Source: Botryosphaeria dothidea
Taxonomy: Eukaryota > Ascomycota > Dothideomycetes > Botryosphaeriales > Botryosphaeriaceae
Direction: 5' to 3'
Assembly: GCA_011503125.2 (NCBI GenBank)
Contig: WWBZ02000062.1
Location: 1,736,001-1,800,000 of the forward strand
DNA length: 64,000 nt
The notes under the pieces were generated by a model. That model did no database searches. It worked only from the letters and a program-made list of their open reading frames with translations, and was not told the DNA's origin. The translations under genes were made by a program, and so were the position numbers. How positions within the stretch are numbered: position 1 is the first letter of the stretch; the number at the start of each line of letters is the position of its first letter. Shown one piece after another: positions 1 through 9,412 of the stretch.

Positions 1-1683
1 CTCCCGGAGGGAGTCGTAGTCTACTTACTTACGTGCTAAGATTCCTTAGTAGTAGCGTTCGACGAGTATCGTTTCTCTAGTTACTAGAAGTTCGTACTTC
101 TTCCCGTCTTATTCGATCCGGGTTTTCTAAAGAGTATTCTAACGCTATCCCTAAATAACCGTAAGCGCGATACTTTTCTAATACGGAATCTAGATTATTT
201 AGCTAAGATTGCCCTATTTATCCCGTAGATAGTTACTAATACCGTATCTTTTAGCGAGAATTTCTAGCGAGACGAGGGTATTTAGCTTATCCGATAGTAT
301 AGGTGTATTATCTAACTGCGTTTTACTAGTACTCTCGTATAGTTCTCCTATTTCGCTGTTAATAAGTTCGTCGTCTAGAGGAAAACTATCGAGGATATCG
401 TCGGTTTCGATAACTTCTTCGTTCCTAGTTATTATACCGAAGTTTCGAGGTTCGTAGGAGTACTATCTAGAGATATCTTTGCTAGTTTAATGCGTCTAAT
501 AGCCGTTATTATAATAGGCTATCTAGTATAGCGTATCGTAGTTATCTTAGCGAGATGTAACCAACGCTTTACGCTAAGCGCTCGAAGTCTACTTATTATC
601 CTTCTTACTACGAGGGTTCTACGGATACTTAGAAGAGAAGTATTTATTACTACCGCAGGTAATATAGAGTCGATTCTTATAGCGCTGTTTCTACTTATCC
701 GTCTAGTTCGGGTTAGGTCCCTTAGGCTTCTTATTATTATAACCATTATTACTCTTTTTAGAATTCTATCTATTAGCCGCGTCGAGGGCTATAGCGTCTC
801 CGCCTTCGAGGGTTATTCTTTTACGGCGTAGCTTCGAGGTATTAGATTATCGAGAACCTATCTTCTATTCGTATATACGACCGTCGATCTAAGACGTAAG
901 ATCTACTATCTTCTAAAAGGTAGGTAGGTATTCGTAAGTAATTATATTCTTCTTAACTTCGTTCTTTAGGCCCTTATAGAAGAGGTCTCGGAAAGTCTCG
1001 TCTAACTATTTAAGGTAGGCTATAAGCTACTAAAACTTAGTTACGTAGATAGCTATAGATTCTATCTATCTAACGGTTATAATATCGTTAGAGGCTTTAC
1101 GGACTTCGTCCCGATCGTTAAAAGTAGCCCTAAGGTTATCTGCGAATCCCGTATAGGTATCGAAGATTTTCTTAGTCTTTGCCCGTCTCTTCTCGAGAGA
1201 GTGTTCGTTAGCTAGGTAGTCGCGAAGGTATAGTTCTATCTATGCCTCTGCCGTTCCTCTAAGGTAGATTAATACGAAGAGTACTTCCTCGACGTTATTA
1301 TTAAATTATACTTAATTAAACTAGAGGTAGCGTTGCATCTAAAGTAGGAAGGATTAGAGCTTCTTCCTATTCCTATCGAACTTCTCGGGTACCGCTACTT
1401 TAACCTTAGTAGCGCTCCGTTTTATCTAGTACGCTAGTAGGCGCTCGATCTAGGCTTTTTATTCCTAAATAAGTACCTAGAGTTCTTCTCGAGTAGGCTC
1501 TATTTACTACGCGGGCGGAGCACGCCCCTAAGCACCCTTAGCGCGACCCTCTATTAGGTCGACATCTATCTAAGATCCCGGTGCTATCGTATACTTTCCC
1601 TAAACGCGTTAGGCGGGGTAATACTTAACCTAATGAACTCGTTTCTAAAAGGGTCCCTCTCCTTGCAAGGATGGTAGTCAAAG
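1..1683 (-). mobile_element. Gypsy-type LTR retrotransposon, gag part, RIP-decayed, runs off left edge
   Basis: Reading the minus strand from the LTR at 1684 leftwards gives a broken gag. A retrotransposon-gag-like stretch (about 1340-840) includes residues such as YLRGTAEA and LYLRDYLANEH. A zinc-knuckle-like segment follows near 690-620 (one Cys-Gly, His and Cys lost or kept, matching the CX2CX4HX4C pattern only in part). Acidic linker sequence typical of a gag-protease junction lies near 480-300. In-frame TAG and TAA codons stand where Trp or Gln would be expected, and TA is abundant while CA/TG are scarce. This is the pattern left by RIP. No intact ORF longer than about 75 codons remains, so the element is dead. 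Protease, reverse transcriptase and integrase would lie left of the window. Family assignment is from protein pattern only. Confidence 0.75.
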
Positions 1684-2161
1684 TATAACGAGCGGGCCTC
1701 TACCTCTAAGGATCTAAACACTAAAGAGGGTGGAAACCTATCGAAGGGTTTTCCTTAAGTAGGTATAAGAAGAGGTACGTGAGAAACGAGTAGACGACTG
1801 AAGACTAAGCACTGCGTGCGAAGGCCTTGTTACTAATAGAGTTTAAATTCTATTACGAAGTTAACTACGAAGGTTAAAGCTATCTAAGGAGTATAGTTTA
1901 TATATACGTAGGAGATTATCTATAATCTATATGCTTAGTTAATAGAGCGCGATTAGTTGGCCTTGGCAACTGATCGAGGGTTGCTAACTAAGCGTACCAG
2001 CTCAGTTGGCTCTATCTGCTCAGTTGGCCTTGGCAACTGAGCGGGTGGGTCCAACTGATCGCGAGGGTCACGTGACCTCGGATCCTTATGACTCCGACTT
2101 CTGTCGTTCCCTGCGGGGCTGATCCTCAACTTCCTCAACCTGTGGAGGCTGCGCCGTAACA
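1684..2161 (-). repeat. LTR of the Gypsy element (5' LTR, copy 1, RIP-mutated)
   Basis: This 478-bp block shares its outer parts with the solo LTR at 2452-2906. On the plus strand it begins TATAACGAGCGG (copy 2 has TGTAACGAGCGG, so TG has become TA) and ends GCGCCGTAACA. The gag of the minus-strand element starts just to its left, so this is the 5' LTR of that element. The middle differs from copy 2: it carries two copies of a 15-bp motif GTTGGCCTTGGCAAC (1956-1970, 2023-2037). A palindromic core GGTCACGTGACC (2066-2077) is common to both LTRs. The expected 5-bp target duplication partner of 2162-2166 lies outside the window. Confidence 0.85.
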
Positions 2162-2446
2162 ATAGGCTGGTTTATCCTGAATAAATACTACGCCCTCGTT
2201 AAGTTAACGCTAGTATACGCCGCCGCGATACTTCTCGATCTCTTAAAGCGGAAGCATTATCTTCTTTAGAACTGGCCTAAAAAGTGGCATTAGAAGACTA
2301 TTAATACTACTTATTTAATCTAGGAGAAGGAATACGCGCATCTCCCTTATAAATTACTCCCTACTGCTGCTGCTGCTAATATCGATACGTCTTATCTTTT
2401 CTCGAAGAAGAGGGTAGAGAATAAATTAGACCAGCTAAAACGTCGT

Positions 2447-2451
2447 CTAAG
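2447..2451. repeat. Target-site duplication CTAAG, left copy
   Basis: CTAAG directly precedes the solo LTR and recurs directly after it at 2907-2911. A 5-bp duplication is what Gypsy-type integrases leave. Confidence 0.9.
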
Positions 2452-2906
2452 TGTAACGAGCGGGCCTCTGCCTCTAAGGACCCAAACACCAAAGAGGGAG
2501 AAAACCTGTCGAGGGGTTTTCCTTGAGTGGGTACAAGAAGAGGTACGCGAGGAACGAGTAGACGACTGAAGACTAAGCACTGCGTGTGAAGGCCTTGTTA
2601 CCAATAGAGTCCAAATTCTATTGTTGAAGTTGACCACGATGGTCAAAGTTATCTAAGGAGTGTAGTTTATATACACGTAGGAGAATCTATACAATCTATA
2701 GTTCATAGGGTTCACGTTGTTGGGTGTTCTGAACCGTCTGAACGGGAGTTCAGAGGTTCATCCTGCCAAGCCCGTGTGAACTAGTGAACTGGTGTGTCCG
2801 GTGGAGCGTGAGGTCACGTGACCTCGGATCTCTATGACCCCGACTTCTGTCGTTCCGGCGGGGCTGATCCCTAACTTCCTCAACCTGTGGAGGCTGCGCC
2901 GTAACA
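2452..2906. repeat. Solo LTR (copy 2), little mutated
   Basis: The 455-bp sequence starts TGTAACGAGCGGG and ends GCGCCGTAACA, with the canonical TG...CA termini. It is flanked on both sides by CTAAG. No internal retroelement sequence is attached, so it is a solo LTR left by recombination between two LTRs. It matches the LTR at 1684-2161 over both outer portions but not over the middle (about 2700-2805). CA and TG pairs are intact here where copy 1 shows TA, so it escaped RIP or arrived later. It contains a perfect 16-bp palindrome GAGGTCACGTGACCTC (2810-2825) with an E-box-like CACGTG centre. It splits the hAT transposase frame. Confidence 0.9.
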
Positions 2907-2911
2907 CTAAG
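2907..2911. repeat. Target-site duplication CTAAG, right copy
   Basis: Matches 2447-2451 and marks the right edge of the solo LTR. Confidence 0.9.
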
Positions 2912-3352
2912 AGTTTAACCTACTTCGCAAGAGGATAAAGATACGTTTATAGCGTTTATTAAAGATAAAACTATTGATCTTAATGCTCTAAAGATAACTC
3001 CTCTTTAGTGGTGGTTAGTTCTAGAGCAGCGCCGGCGCTATCCTCGTCTCCACCGTATGGCCATTAATATCCTCTTAATCGCACCCTCATCCGCTGAACC
3101 AGAACAACAATTCTCGGGCGCACGCCGTACTCAGAGCTGGGATAGGCTTAGGTTATCGCCAGAGAACCTCTAGAGGTCAGAGTGCATGGGAAATTGGTTT
3201 GCGAGGAAGCTTATCTCTTCGGAGGAGCTGCTAGCGATGATGGTAGAGGCTGTAGAGATGGATGATGAGATGGATATTGATTTCGATGACGAGGATTGGG
3301 ATATATAATATAAAGAGGCATATTTCGAAGAATTGAGCATATATACAGCATC

Positions 3353-3368
3353 TACCTTCCCTACCTAC
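3353..3368. repeat. LINE target-site duplication, left copy
   Basis: TACCTTCCCTACCTAC here is repeated exactly at 5548-5563, just after the AAAT tail. A 16-bp duplication is typical of non-LTR (target-primed) insertion. Confidence 0.85.
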
Positions 3369-5547
3369 AATCTACTCGCATGGGTTAGGTCTTTTCTTAA
3401 TCTACGAGTACTAGGCCTCGCCTTTAACGGAGAAAATGAGGATTTTAGTAGAATAGAGACTGGGATTCCTCAGGGAAGCCCGATCTCCCCTATACTATTC
3501 CTTATATATATTCGTGAGCTCTTCAAGACAAGCAAAATTATCTACTTATCCTATATAGACGATATTACTCTAGTAGCTAGTTCTTCTAGCTATAAACGTA
3601 ATAAACGTCTATTAGAGGAAGAGGTAAAACAGCTCTATAAGCGGGGCCAAGAGAACGGGGTAGAATTCGACCTTTTAAAGACTGAACTTCTACACTTCTC
3701 TAACAACAAAGAGGCTAGCCAAACCTCTATTATTTTACCAGACGGTAATATAGTAGAACCTCAAAAACTCGTCCGTTGGCTAGGGATCTTCTTCGACTTA
3801 AAACTAACTTTTAAGGAGCACGTCTCTATAAGAGTTAGCCAAGCCCGTTCAGCCTTCCAACGCCTCTCTAGACTAGCTAATATCGAACGGGGTTTATCCC
3901 CCTACGCGGTTAGACAGCTATATATAGCCTATATTACTAGCGTAGCCGATTATAGCTATCAAATCTTCTAGAAAAATCAGGCACAGTTTAAACGCTAATA
4001 TATACTACTCTAAAACCTTACTCTACGGAAGATTCTAGGAGTTTTTAAAACTACCCCTATTATTCCTTTAGAATTAGAGACGGCAATTCTACCCTCCGAG
4101 CTCCGTCTAGACGATATTCTAAAAAAGTATACGTTTAGAATAAGACAGCTCGAAAAGAAATATTCAATCCGCTGCGAAATAGAGAGAGAACCTAACCGAA
4201 ACTTTGGTGGTATATCCCCCACACAGATAGAAAGAATAAGGGGAATATACTCTAAAATCCCTAAGGAGATAGAAGAGATAGACCCCTTTCTTTTTAAACC
4301 GTGGAGCGGTAGCCCTCCTTATTCGGTTAGGATATCTATACTAGAGAAGGAAGCCGAATCGAAAGCACATAATAAGGCCGTCCTAGAAGCCCCGAATAGT
4401 TAAGTATCTATATATTCCGACGCCTCACAACTTCCTAACGGAAAAGGAATAGGAATAGGAATAGGAATACTAGACCTTAGCCAATCTCGAGACTTAATAT
4501 AACAAGAACTAGTTAGGAACTACGGTCCTAACTACCTCGTTTATAACGGCGAACTAGAAGGTATTACAAATGCCCTCGAATTTGCTAGCAAACGTGGATA
4601 TAAAAACCAAGAAATAAGAGTCTATGCGGATAACCAAGCCGCACTCTTACGGCTATAAACCCTAGCTAATACTCCTAGCTAAGACCAACAAATCCGGGTA
4701 GTAAAAGTAGCAAAAATCCTATAGGATAAGGGGAACAAAATCTCTCTAGAATGGGTACCTGGACATAAAGATATCCTTAGAAATGAAACTGCGGATAAAC
4801 TAGCAAAAGAAGCTACTAGACTACCTATATCGAGCTCGAAAAATAGCGTAGCCTTCTACGGAATGTAGCTAAAGGAAGAGCTTTATAAAGAGTGGGAAAA
4901 GAAGCTTAAAAACACCTCAGCCTCTACCTATAAGGAACTATACGGCTATTAAGTTAAACGGAGACTAAAAGCCCCTTTAAAAGAGCGAGAATTAGCCTCC
5001 GCCTTTTACCAACTAAAGATAGGACACGGATACTTTAGATCCTATCTCTTTAGGTTTAAACACGCCGAAACCGATAGGTACCCATGCACGAACATAGCAA
5101 AACAAACACCTAGACATCTCTTACTAAAATGCCCAAAATACTCCTACGAAAGAAGGAGTATAAAGGATATACTTAGAAGAGACCATCTAGACCTAAAGGA
5201 GCTTCTTATATCGATAAAAGGAATATCTAGTACGCTAGATTTTCTAAAACAAACAAAGATATCTACACGGAGATGGTATCTAGAAAATAGCTCGGCGGAG
5301 CTCTAAATAAACGTATACCTACCGTATTTTCTTTTACTTTCCTTATATCTATTTCTCCTTTATTTCCTTTGGCTACTAGCCTGTTTAGGCGATAGACGCC
5401 ATACCGTTTACTATACCTAAATAGCCCACCTTTACCAAAAAGAGGTATTACCCTTCTATAGCTACGAGTTCTAGAAACTCCGTCTTTAATAGTCATAGGC
5501 TGAAAAAAGGACGTAAAACTAAATAAATAAATAAATAAATAAATAAA
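3369..5547 (+). mobile_element. 5'-truncated LINE (non-LTR retrotransposon) with RT and RNase H
   Basis: Coding on the plus strand begins inside the reverse transcriptase. An open stretch to 3971 holds GIPQGSPISPILFLIYI and the catalytic YIDDI. After a stop in place of Trp or Gln, the frame continues to an RNase H domain (about 4408-4830) with SIYSDAS, an ELEG segment, ADNQAALL and WVPGHKDI. A Cys/His segment (about 5085-5135, C..H....C) then follows, as in Tad/I-like LINEs. In-frame TAG and TAA codons at Trp/Gln positions suggest RIP decay. It ends in an (AAAT)n tail (5520-5547). The element is flanked by an exact 16-bp duplication and lacks its ORF1, endonuclease and the RT N terminus, so it was truncated at insertion and cannot move by itself. 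A GGAATA microrepeat (about 4442-4468) extends a Gly-Ile run inside the RNase H. Confidence 0.9.
5520..5547 (+). repeat. (AAAT)n tail of the LINE
   Basis: About seven AAAT units close the LINE and sit directly before the right copy of its target duplication. Confidence 0.9.
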
Positions 5548-5563
5548 TACCTTCCCTACCTAC
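5548..5563. repeat. LINE target-site duplication, right copy
   Basis: Exact match of 3353-3368. The empty site would rejoin hAT 3' flank at 3352 to 5564. Confidence 0.85.
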
Positions 5564-5583
5564 CCTATCGTCTAGCCACCAAT

Positions 5584-5708
5584 CTACCCGCTACTCTACC
5601 CACTACTCTACCCACTACTCTACCCACTCTACCCGGTAGGGTAGAGGAGACCACTTCTCTACCTGGGTAGGGTAGAGAAGTGGGTAGAGCTCCCTCTACT
5701 CTACAATG
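5584..5708. repeat. hAT subterminal repeats and hairpin
   Basis: About three and a half copies of a 12-bp unit TACTCTACCCAC (5584-5635) are followed by a perfect inverted repeat: CCACTTCTCTACC (5651-5663) pairs with GGTAGAGAAGTGG (5671-5683) across a 7-base loop. Such subterminal arrays near the tip are usual transposase-binding regions in hAT elements; that role is inferred here. Confidence 0.6.
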
Positions 5709-6217
5709 CCCAAGTATGACAACAGTGGTGCAGTCGTAACGACGAACCATCGACATGAAGACTTCAGCAAGACGTTCTTCCGATGGCTGTGACCCCCTGG
5801 TTTCTCGGTAGAGGTCCTTTAGATCTTCCACTGCGTGCTTGTCTTCCTGGATGAACTGAGACGACAGGGACCGTATCAAGCTGGACAAAGACCTGGTGCG
5901 TGCATCCTTGAAAGCAAAGTAGTGATACAAGACGACTCTACCGGGGAAGTTCTTTGCCTCAGAGAGCAGGTGCTCGAGCACTGTCGAACACAAAACCGTT
6001 TTCCCACATCCGGGGCTACCGTGCATCCAGAGGGAGGAGTTACCAGTTGATTTCCACTTCAAGAAGTCTTCATTCTCAAGAAACCATTGTCCGGCATCAA
6101 TAGCACCGTTACTGCGCTCTTTAATCGCGGCATTGTAATTCGCTGAAACGTCGCATGGGCTAAGCCATTCTTTCAACTTCGTGTCTTGGACCATTATGTT
6201 CGTGTCAAGGGTAGTAT
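5709..6217 (-). pseudogene. NLR-like (NACHT) gene fragment cut by the hAT insertion
   Basis: From ATG at 6194 the minus strand encodes a STAND NTPase N-terminal part. It has a linker (LSPCDVSANYN, then GQWFLENEDFLKWK) and a P-loop GSPGCGKT (residues 59-66), then a segment typical of fungal NACHT proteins (YHYFAFKD, SLIRSLSSQF). The homologous sequence stops near residue 160 at TTVVIL, where the Walker B Asp residues should follow. From there the frame runs into hAT repeats and reads only Gly/Arg-rich nonsense to 5565. The frame stays open upstream of the ATG to a possible splice acceptor at 6217, so a 5' exon with an effector domain may exist; I could not identify it. NLRs of this kind act in fungal self/non-self recognition. 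The 3' half should lie beyond the left end of the hAT, off the window, or be lost. Confidence 0.75.
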
Positions 6218-7032
6218 CTGTAGGATATCACTCGTTTTTGAGACGAAGCGTGTCTCACTATATAGCTTAGTCACAATCACTTGTATAAGAGGCAAGCGGG
6301 TTACCTACCCTCTCCCTCTTCATGCCAATCATCAATGGATCATCGTTGTTGATCAACAAACAACAGTATCGTTTATTTGGTGCACTCGGTGTACGAAAAG
6401 CTCGTTACCTCTAATAGTTATACATTAGAACTTTAATTTGACCGCGAAGGTCAATGTGCTATCGAATGTGTAATTATATATAATAGGAGGGCTATGAAAG
6501 CCTGTTGTGCTACTGCTAGACGGCATGGTTTGTACCGTTAGGTGTGCCGTTGTTTGAGGGCACAGGTGGGGCGTACGTAATGCAGGCGCTTATGCCTCTT
6601 TTCCGAAAACAGACTTCTATCGTGGTGAGCGGACGACATTCCTGCTATTCTATCAACCCGTTCCTCGTGCTCGTTTTCGGTTTCCCAGATTCGTCTCTTG
6701 TCTCTACGGTCCCTGTACCCCTACGGGATCTCTGGTTCTTCGAGGATTCTCCTGGTGCCCGAGTACCTCGCGGGCTTGTCTCCCGTGCGGAAAATTGAAT
6801 GAATATGCTATTACCCATATGTCTAACCAAAGTATTCACTGAAGCTCTTGTGTAAACGAACCATCTAGAAAGAGGAAGACGCATGGGGTAAGGTGGCATT
6901 AACTCGAAGAGCTATCGTCTTTAAGCTTCCATTTCTTGAAACCTCTCCTACATAAGCTCCCGATCCATGTTTCTATCAAGAGTCCCCGCACCCAAATTCC
7001 TCTGCAAAATTTCCACATGGCGGCCACTCCAC
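6218..7032. other. Intergenic stretch upstream of the NLR fragment
   Basis: No gene recognised. Short ORFs here lack family resemblance. A missing 5' exon of the NLR gene could lie in this stretch on the minus strand. Confidence 0.5.
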
Positions 7033-7683
7033 CTATTCCCTTTTAAGAATCTTTTCCCTAGCGGTCCTGAACAACTCCTCATCGTTCTCATCGTCGTCCT
7101 CATCGTCATCCTCCTCAGACCCTTCGTCGTCCGCATCATCACCCTCCTCTTCGTCTTTGTCATCCTCGTCGATGTCAGATTCTTCGTTTTCCTCCAACTC
7201 CCAGCGCAGCCCCGCAATCTCCTCATCCCGCTTACTAACCACGACCACCATATCTCTCAAACGCGCCTCCAACTCGCTGATCCTCTCATCCCTGTGTTCC
7301 ACACGAGCCTCCATCACGCACGCCCTCTCGTACATCTCCTCAACCCGGTCTTCCAGCCTCCCATTCGACCTCCGCGTCACGTCGACCAGCCTCTCCAACG
7401 AGTGGATGTGCACCTCCTGCGCGGCAACTCGCTGCACCGTGTGATCCTGCGAGACCTGGCGCGCATCGGCGAGGGCGCGGAAGTTGTTGCGCTCCACGCG
7501 AGTTTGGACGAGGTCGTTGTAGATACGGTCGTAGAAGGGGCGTGGAATGTGGCATGCGCTGGCGGGGGCGCTGTTCGTGCTTGCCGTGGCGAGGGTGTTG
7601 TAGAGGAAGGGACAAGGGAAGACGTTATAGCAGATGGGGCAGGAGAAGGGGTCGCAATCCCTTACGGTGGTTGAGTTCGACAT
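7033..7683 (-). CDS. Acidic coiled-coil protein of unknown function
   Basis: A single exon of 216 codons. The N terminus carries a CPIC...PC cluster (residues 15-24) that resembles half of a RING or zinc-finger site, without a clear second half. Residues about 60-165 are Glu/Arg-rich with heptad spacing (HSLERLVDV, RLEDRVEEMYERA, ISELEARLRDM), so a long coiled coil is likely. Residues about 168-203 are almost all Asp/Glu, ending in a basic tip. I do not recognise the family. Complementary ORFs on the plus strand are shadows of the Asp/Glu codons. No signal peptide or membrane segment is seen, so nuclear or cytoplasmic location is a guess. The next gene to the right (UBC1) is on the same strand, about 0.9 kb upstream of this one. 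Confidence 0.65.
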   Translation of the reverse strand: MSNSTTVRDCDPFSCPICYNVFPCPFLYNTLATASTNSAPASACHIPRPFYDRIYNDLVQTRVERNNFRALADARQVSQDHTVQRVAAQEVHIHSLERLVDVTRRSNGRLEDRVEEMYERACVMEARVEHRDERISELEARLRDMVVVVSKRDEEIAGLRWELEENEESDIDEDDKDEEEGDDADDEGSEEDDDEDDDENDEELFRTAREKILKRE

Positions 7684-8575
7684 CTTTCCAGGGCCTTGGA
7701 CTATTTGTGTGTATTTCGTTGGGATTTGTTTCCCTCGATCGGTTCGGGCTTTCGAGGACTGTGAGGCAGAACTGAGTTGTGAAACTTGATCGACGTTGAT
7801 GTGCTTATAGACCCAAAGTGCTTTGAAGACTTGTTCAAGACCTGAGAACGTCTAACTCTAGAGCAGCGGAGGGAAACGAGATGTTATATATTAACATTTG
7901 CATCAGTCCAAAGTACCGGGACGATGTTTTTGCGGACTTTAGTCTCGAAAAGGTAGGTGCCATTGAATAGGGAGAAGCACCACGGTTATTACCTTGGTTC
8001 AAGGCCTAATGCTCCCATAGTTGCGCCGTCATACGGCTTCATTTTCCACGCCTCTCGAGGTCCAATGACGAAAGCTGCGACCATGGTCAGTGAAAAACAA
8101 AAAGGGTCCAAGAGCCACCAAAGATGTTGGGAGTTGGGACCTAATGGAAGTTCTGCCCAGTTATCGAAGACTAGGGATATAGTGGATGCCAAACGCGCTC
8201 ATCACTCTGCTCTGCGATAATTCTCTGGCCGGTAGTTTCTAAAGATGCGTATCAGAGAAAGACCAAAGAAGAGATATTCGAAAGATTGTTTTCTTTTTGA
8301 TTCGCTATGATGGCCGCCAGTAAAGAAACAGTAACCAGACGCCGCCGCCCAAACGTAGCAATGGCTCCGCGCTGTGATGAAGCAGCAAAAGGACAGAATT
8401 GTAAACCAAAACTCGAGACGCCCTTTATCCGTGAAGGGGAAATTGCCTGAACACCTTGAACCAGTTGCCGTATGTTACCTTTCTTTATGCATACCCTAGA
8501 AAGTTGTAGTCATTCACTACTCGTATATGTCCAAGAAGGACCACATCGACAGTACCACAAATTGTCGGAAAAGTC
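7684..8575. other. Intergenic, no gene seen
   Basis: Holds the promoter side of the acidic coiled-coil gene and the 3' side of UBC1. Short ORFs at 7957-8220 and its complement show no family features. Confidence 0.5.
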
Positions 8576-9412
8576 TCATGCTTCATTGAACAGCCGGGCG
8601 GTGATATCGCCCATGTACGCCTCCTCAAGCTCGTAGTCCTGGCCGTCGTTCTTGTCGATACCGACGTACTCAAATGCGGAGACGACACTGTCAACATCAA
8701 AGCCCATATCGACGAAGCGGTCGATAAGGTCCTTGTTATAGCCGTGGTACCTGTTCTCCAAATTAACCTTACGTCCTTTCGCTCGATAAGGGTATACGTA
8801 CGCAGCAAGCTTCGCCTTCTCTTCCTGAGCCTTCTGCTCCTCTCTGCGCCTCTTAAGTGTTTCCTGTGTAGCTCCGCCACTGCCGCCGGCAATCTCCTTC
8901 TTCGGTGCACCAGCGAACTTGACAGCCCACTCGCGGGCCTTGTGCTCGAACTCAGCAGGCGACTTCAGCAGCATGCTAGCAACCTCTGCGTCTTGTGGAT
9001 CCTTCGGTTCGGGGGTGCTGAGGAGCGATTGCAGGGAGATGAGGGCAGACTTGATGGTCAGGACAGGCGACCAAGCTTGGGAGAGGGTGTCCAAGCAGAT
9101 AGCACCCTAGTTTGCGTGAGTCGAGGCCTCTGAAGCGTGGGAGGGGACACAAACCGTCTGCGAGCTGACATTAGGGTGCCAAATCTTGGTCTCAAACTTC
9201 ATGACAGGCGGCCTGAAGGGGTAGTCGTTCGGGATCTTAATGTCGACCGAGTACTCGCCGCCTTCGTAGGGTGTGTCGGGCGGACCCTTGAAGAAGCCGC
9301 GTAGGTGCGTGAGGTCGTCATCGCGGTGCGTCTCGACGTGAATTCCCGAGTGCGGATCCTGCTTGATATCTTGGATCTCCTTGGCGACGCGGCGGGCGCG
9401 GTTGGAGGCCAT
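8576..9412 (-). CDS. UBC1: Ubiquitin-conjugating enzyme E2 with C-terminal UBA domain (Ubc1/UBE2K type)
   Basis: Two exons, 9412-9155 and 9106-8576, with a 48-bp intron (9107-9154) whose GTTTGT donor and CTAG acceptor join SSQT to GAICLD. The protein has 262 residues. It transfers ubiquitin from E1 to substrates or onto chains in proteasomal degradation. The UBC fold spans about residues 1-150: RRVAKEIQDI helix, PYEGGEYSVDIKIPNDYPFRPP, HPN (79-81), and the catalytic Cys at 90 in exon 2. A charged helical linker follows. The C terminus (about 205-250, YNKDLIDRFVDMGFDVDSV) is a UBA domain, the hallmark of Ubc1/E2-25K. It is somewhat longer than yeast Ubc1 (215 residues). The divergent neighbour is the proteasome ATPase RPT2, so the pair shares a pathway and a 5' region. 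Confidence 0.95.
9107..9154 (-). other. UBC1 intron
   Basis: This 48-bp GT-AG intron interrupts the E2 core three residues before the catalytic Cys (after Thr86). If retained, the frame stops within it and the enzyme would lack its active site. Confidence 0.9.

Larger units (their letters stand above)
2162..5708 (+). mobile_element. hAT-family DNA transposon remnant, interrupted by a solo LTR and a LINE
   Basis: Two transposase pieces read on the plus strand. The first (2162-2446) reads GWFILNKYYALVK and then VYAAAILLD, typical of fungal hAT transposases just before the dimerisation domain. The second (about 2985-3308) is the C-terminal hAT dimerisation domain: WWW(L)VLEQRRRYPRL, then SAEPEQQFSGARRTQSWDRLRLSPENL. 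The reading frame holds several stops (for example TAG before the WW pair and after PENL), so it is inactive. The solo LTR at 2452-2906 and the LINE at 3369-5547 lie inside it. The right end is taken at CTCTACAATG, about 5708, after subterminal repeats (5584-5708). The left end lies beyond the window, past the Gypsy element. The end position is inferred and may be off by a few bases. Confidence 0.75.

Noticed and set aside
5835..6050. Plus-strand ORF over the NLR fragment
   Set aside because: It is a shadow of the NACHT coding frame and has no domain.
6967..7674. Plus-strand ORF of 235 codons with long Val/Leu/Ile runs, looking like a membrane protein
   Set aside because: It is the complement of the Asp/Glu-rich coiled-coil gene on the minus strand; GAT/GAA codons read as ATC/TTC in reverse.
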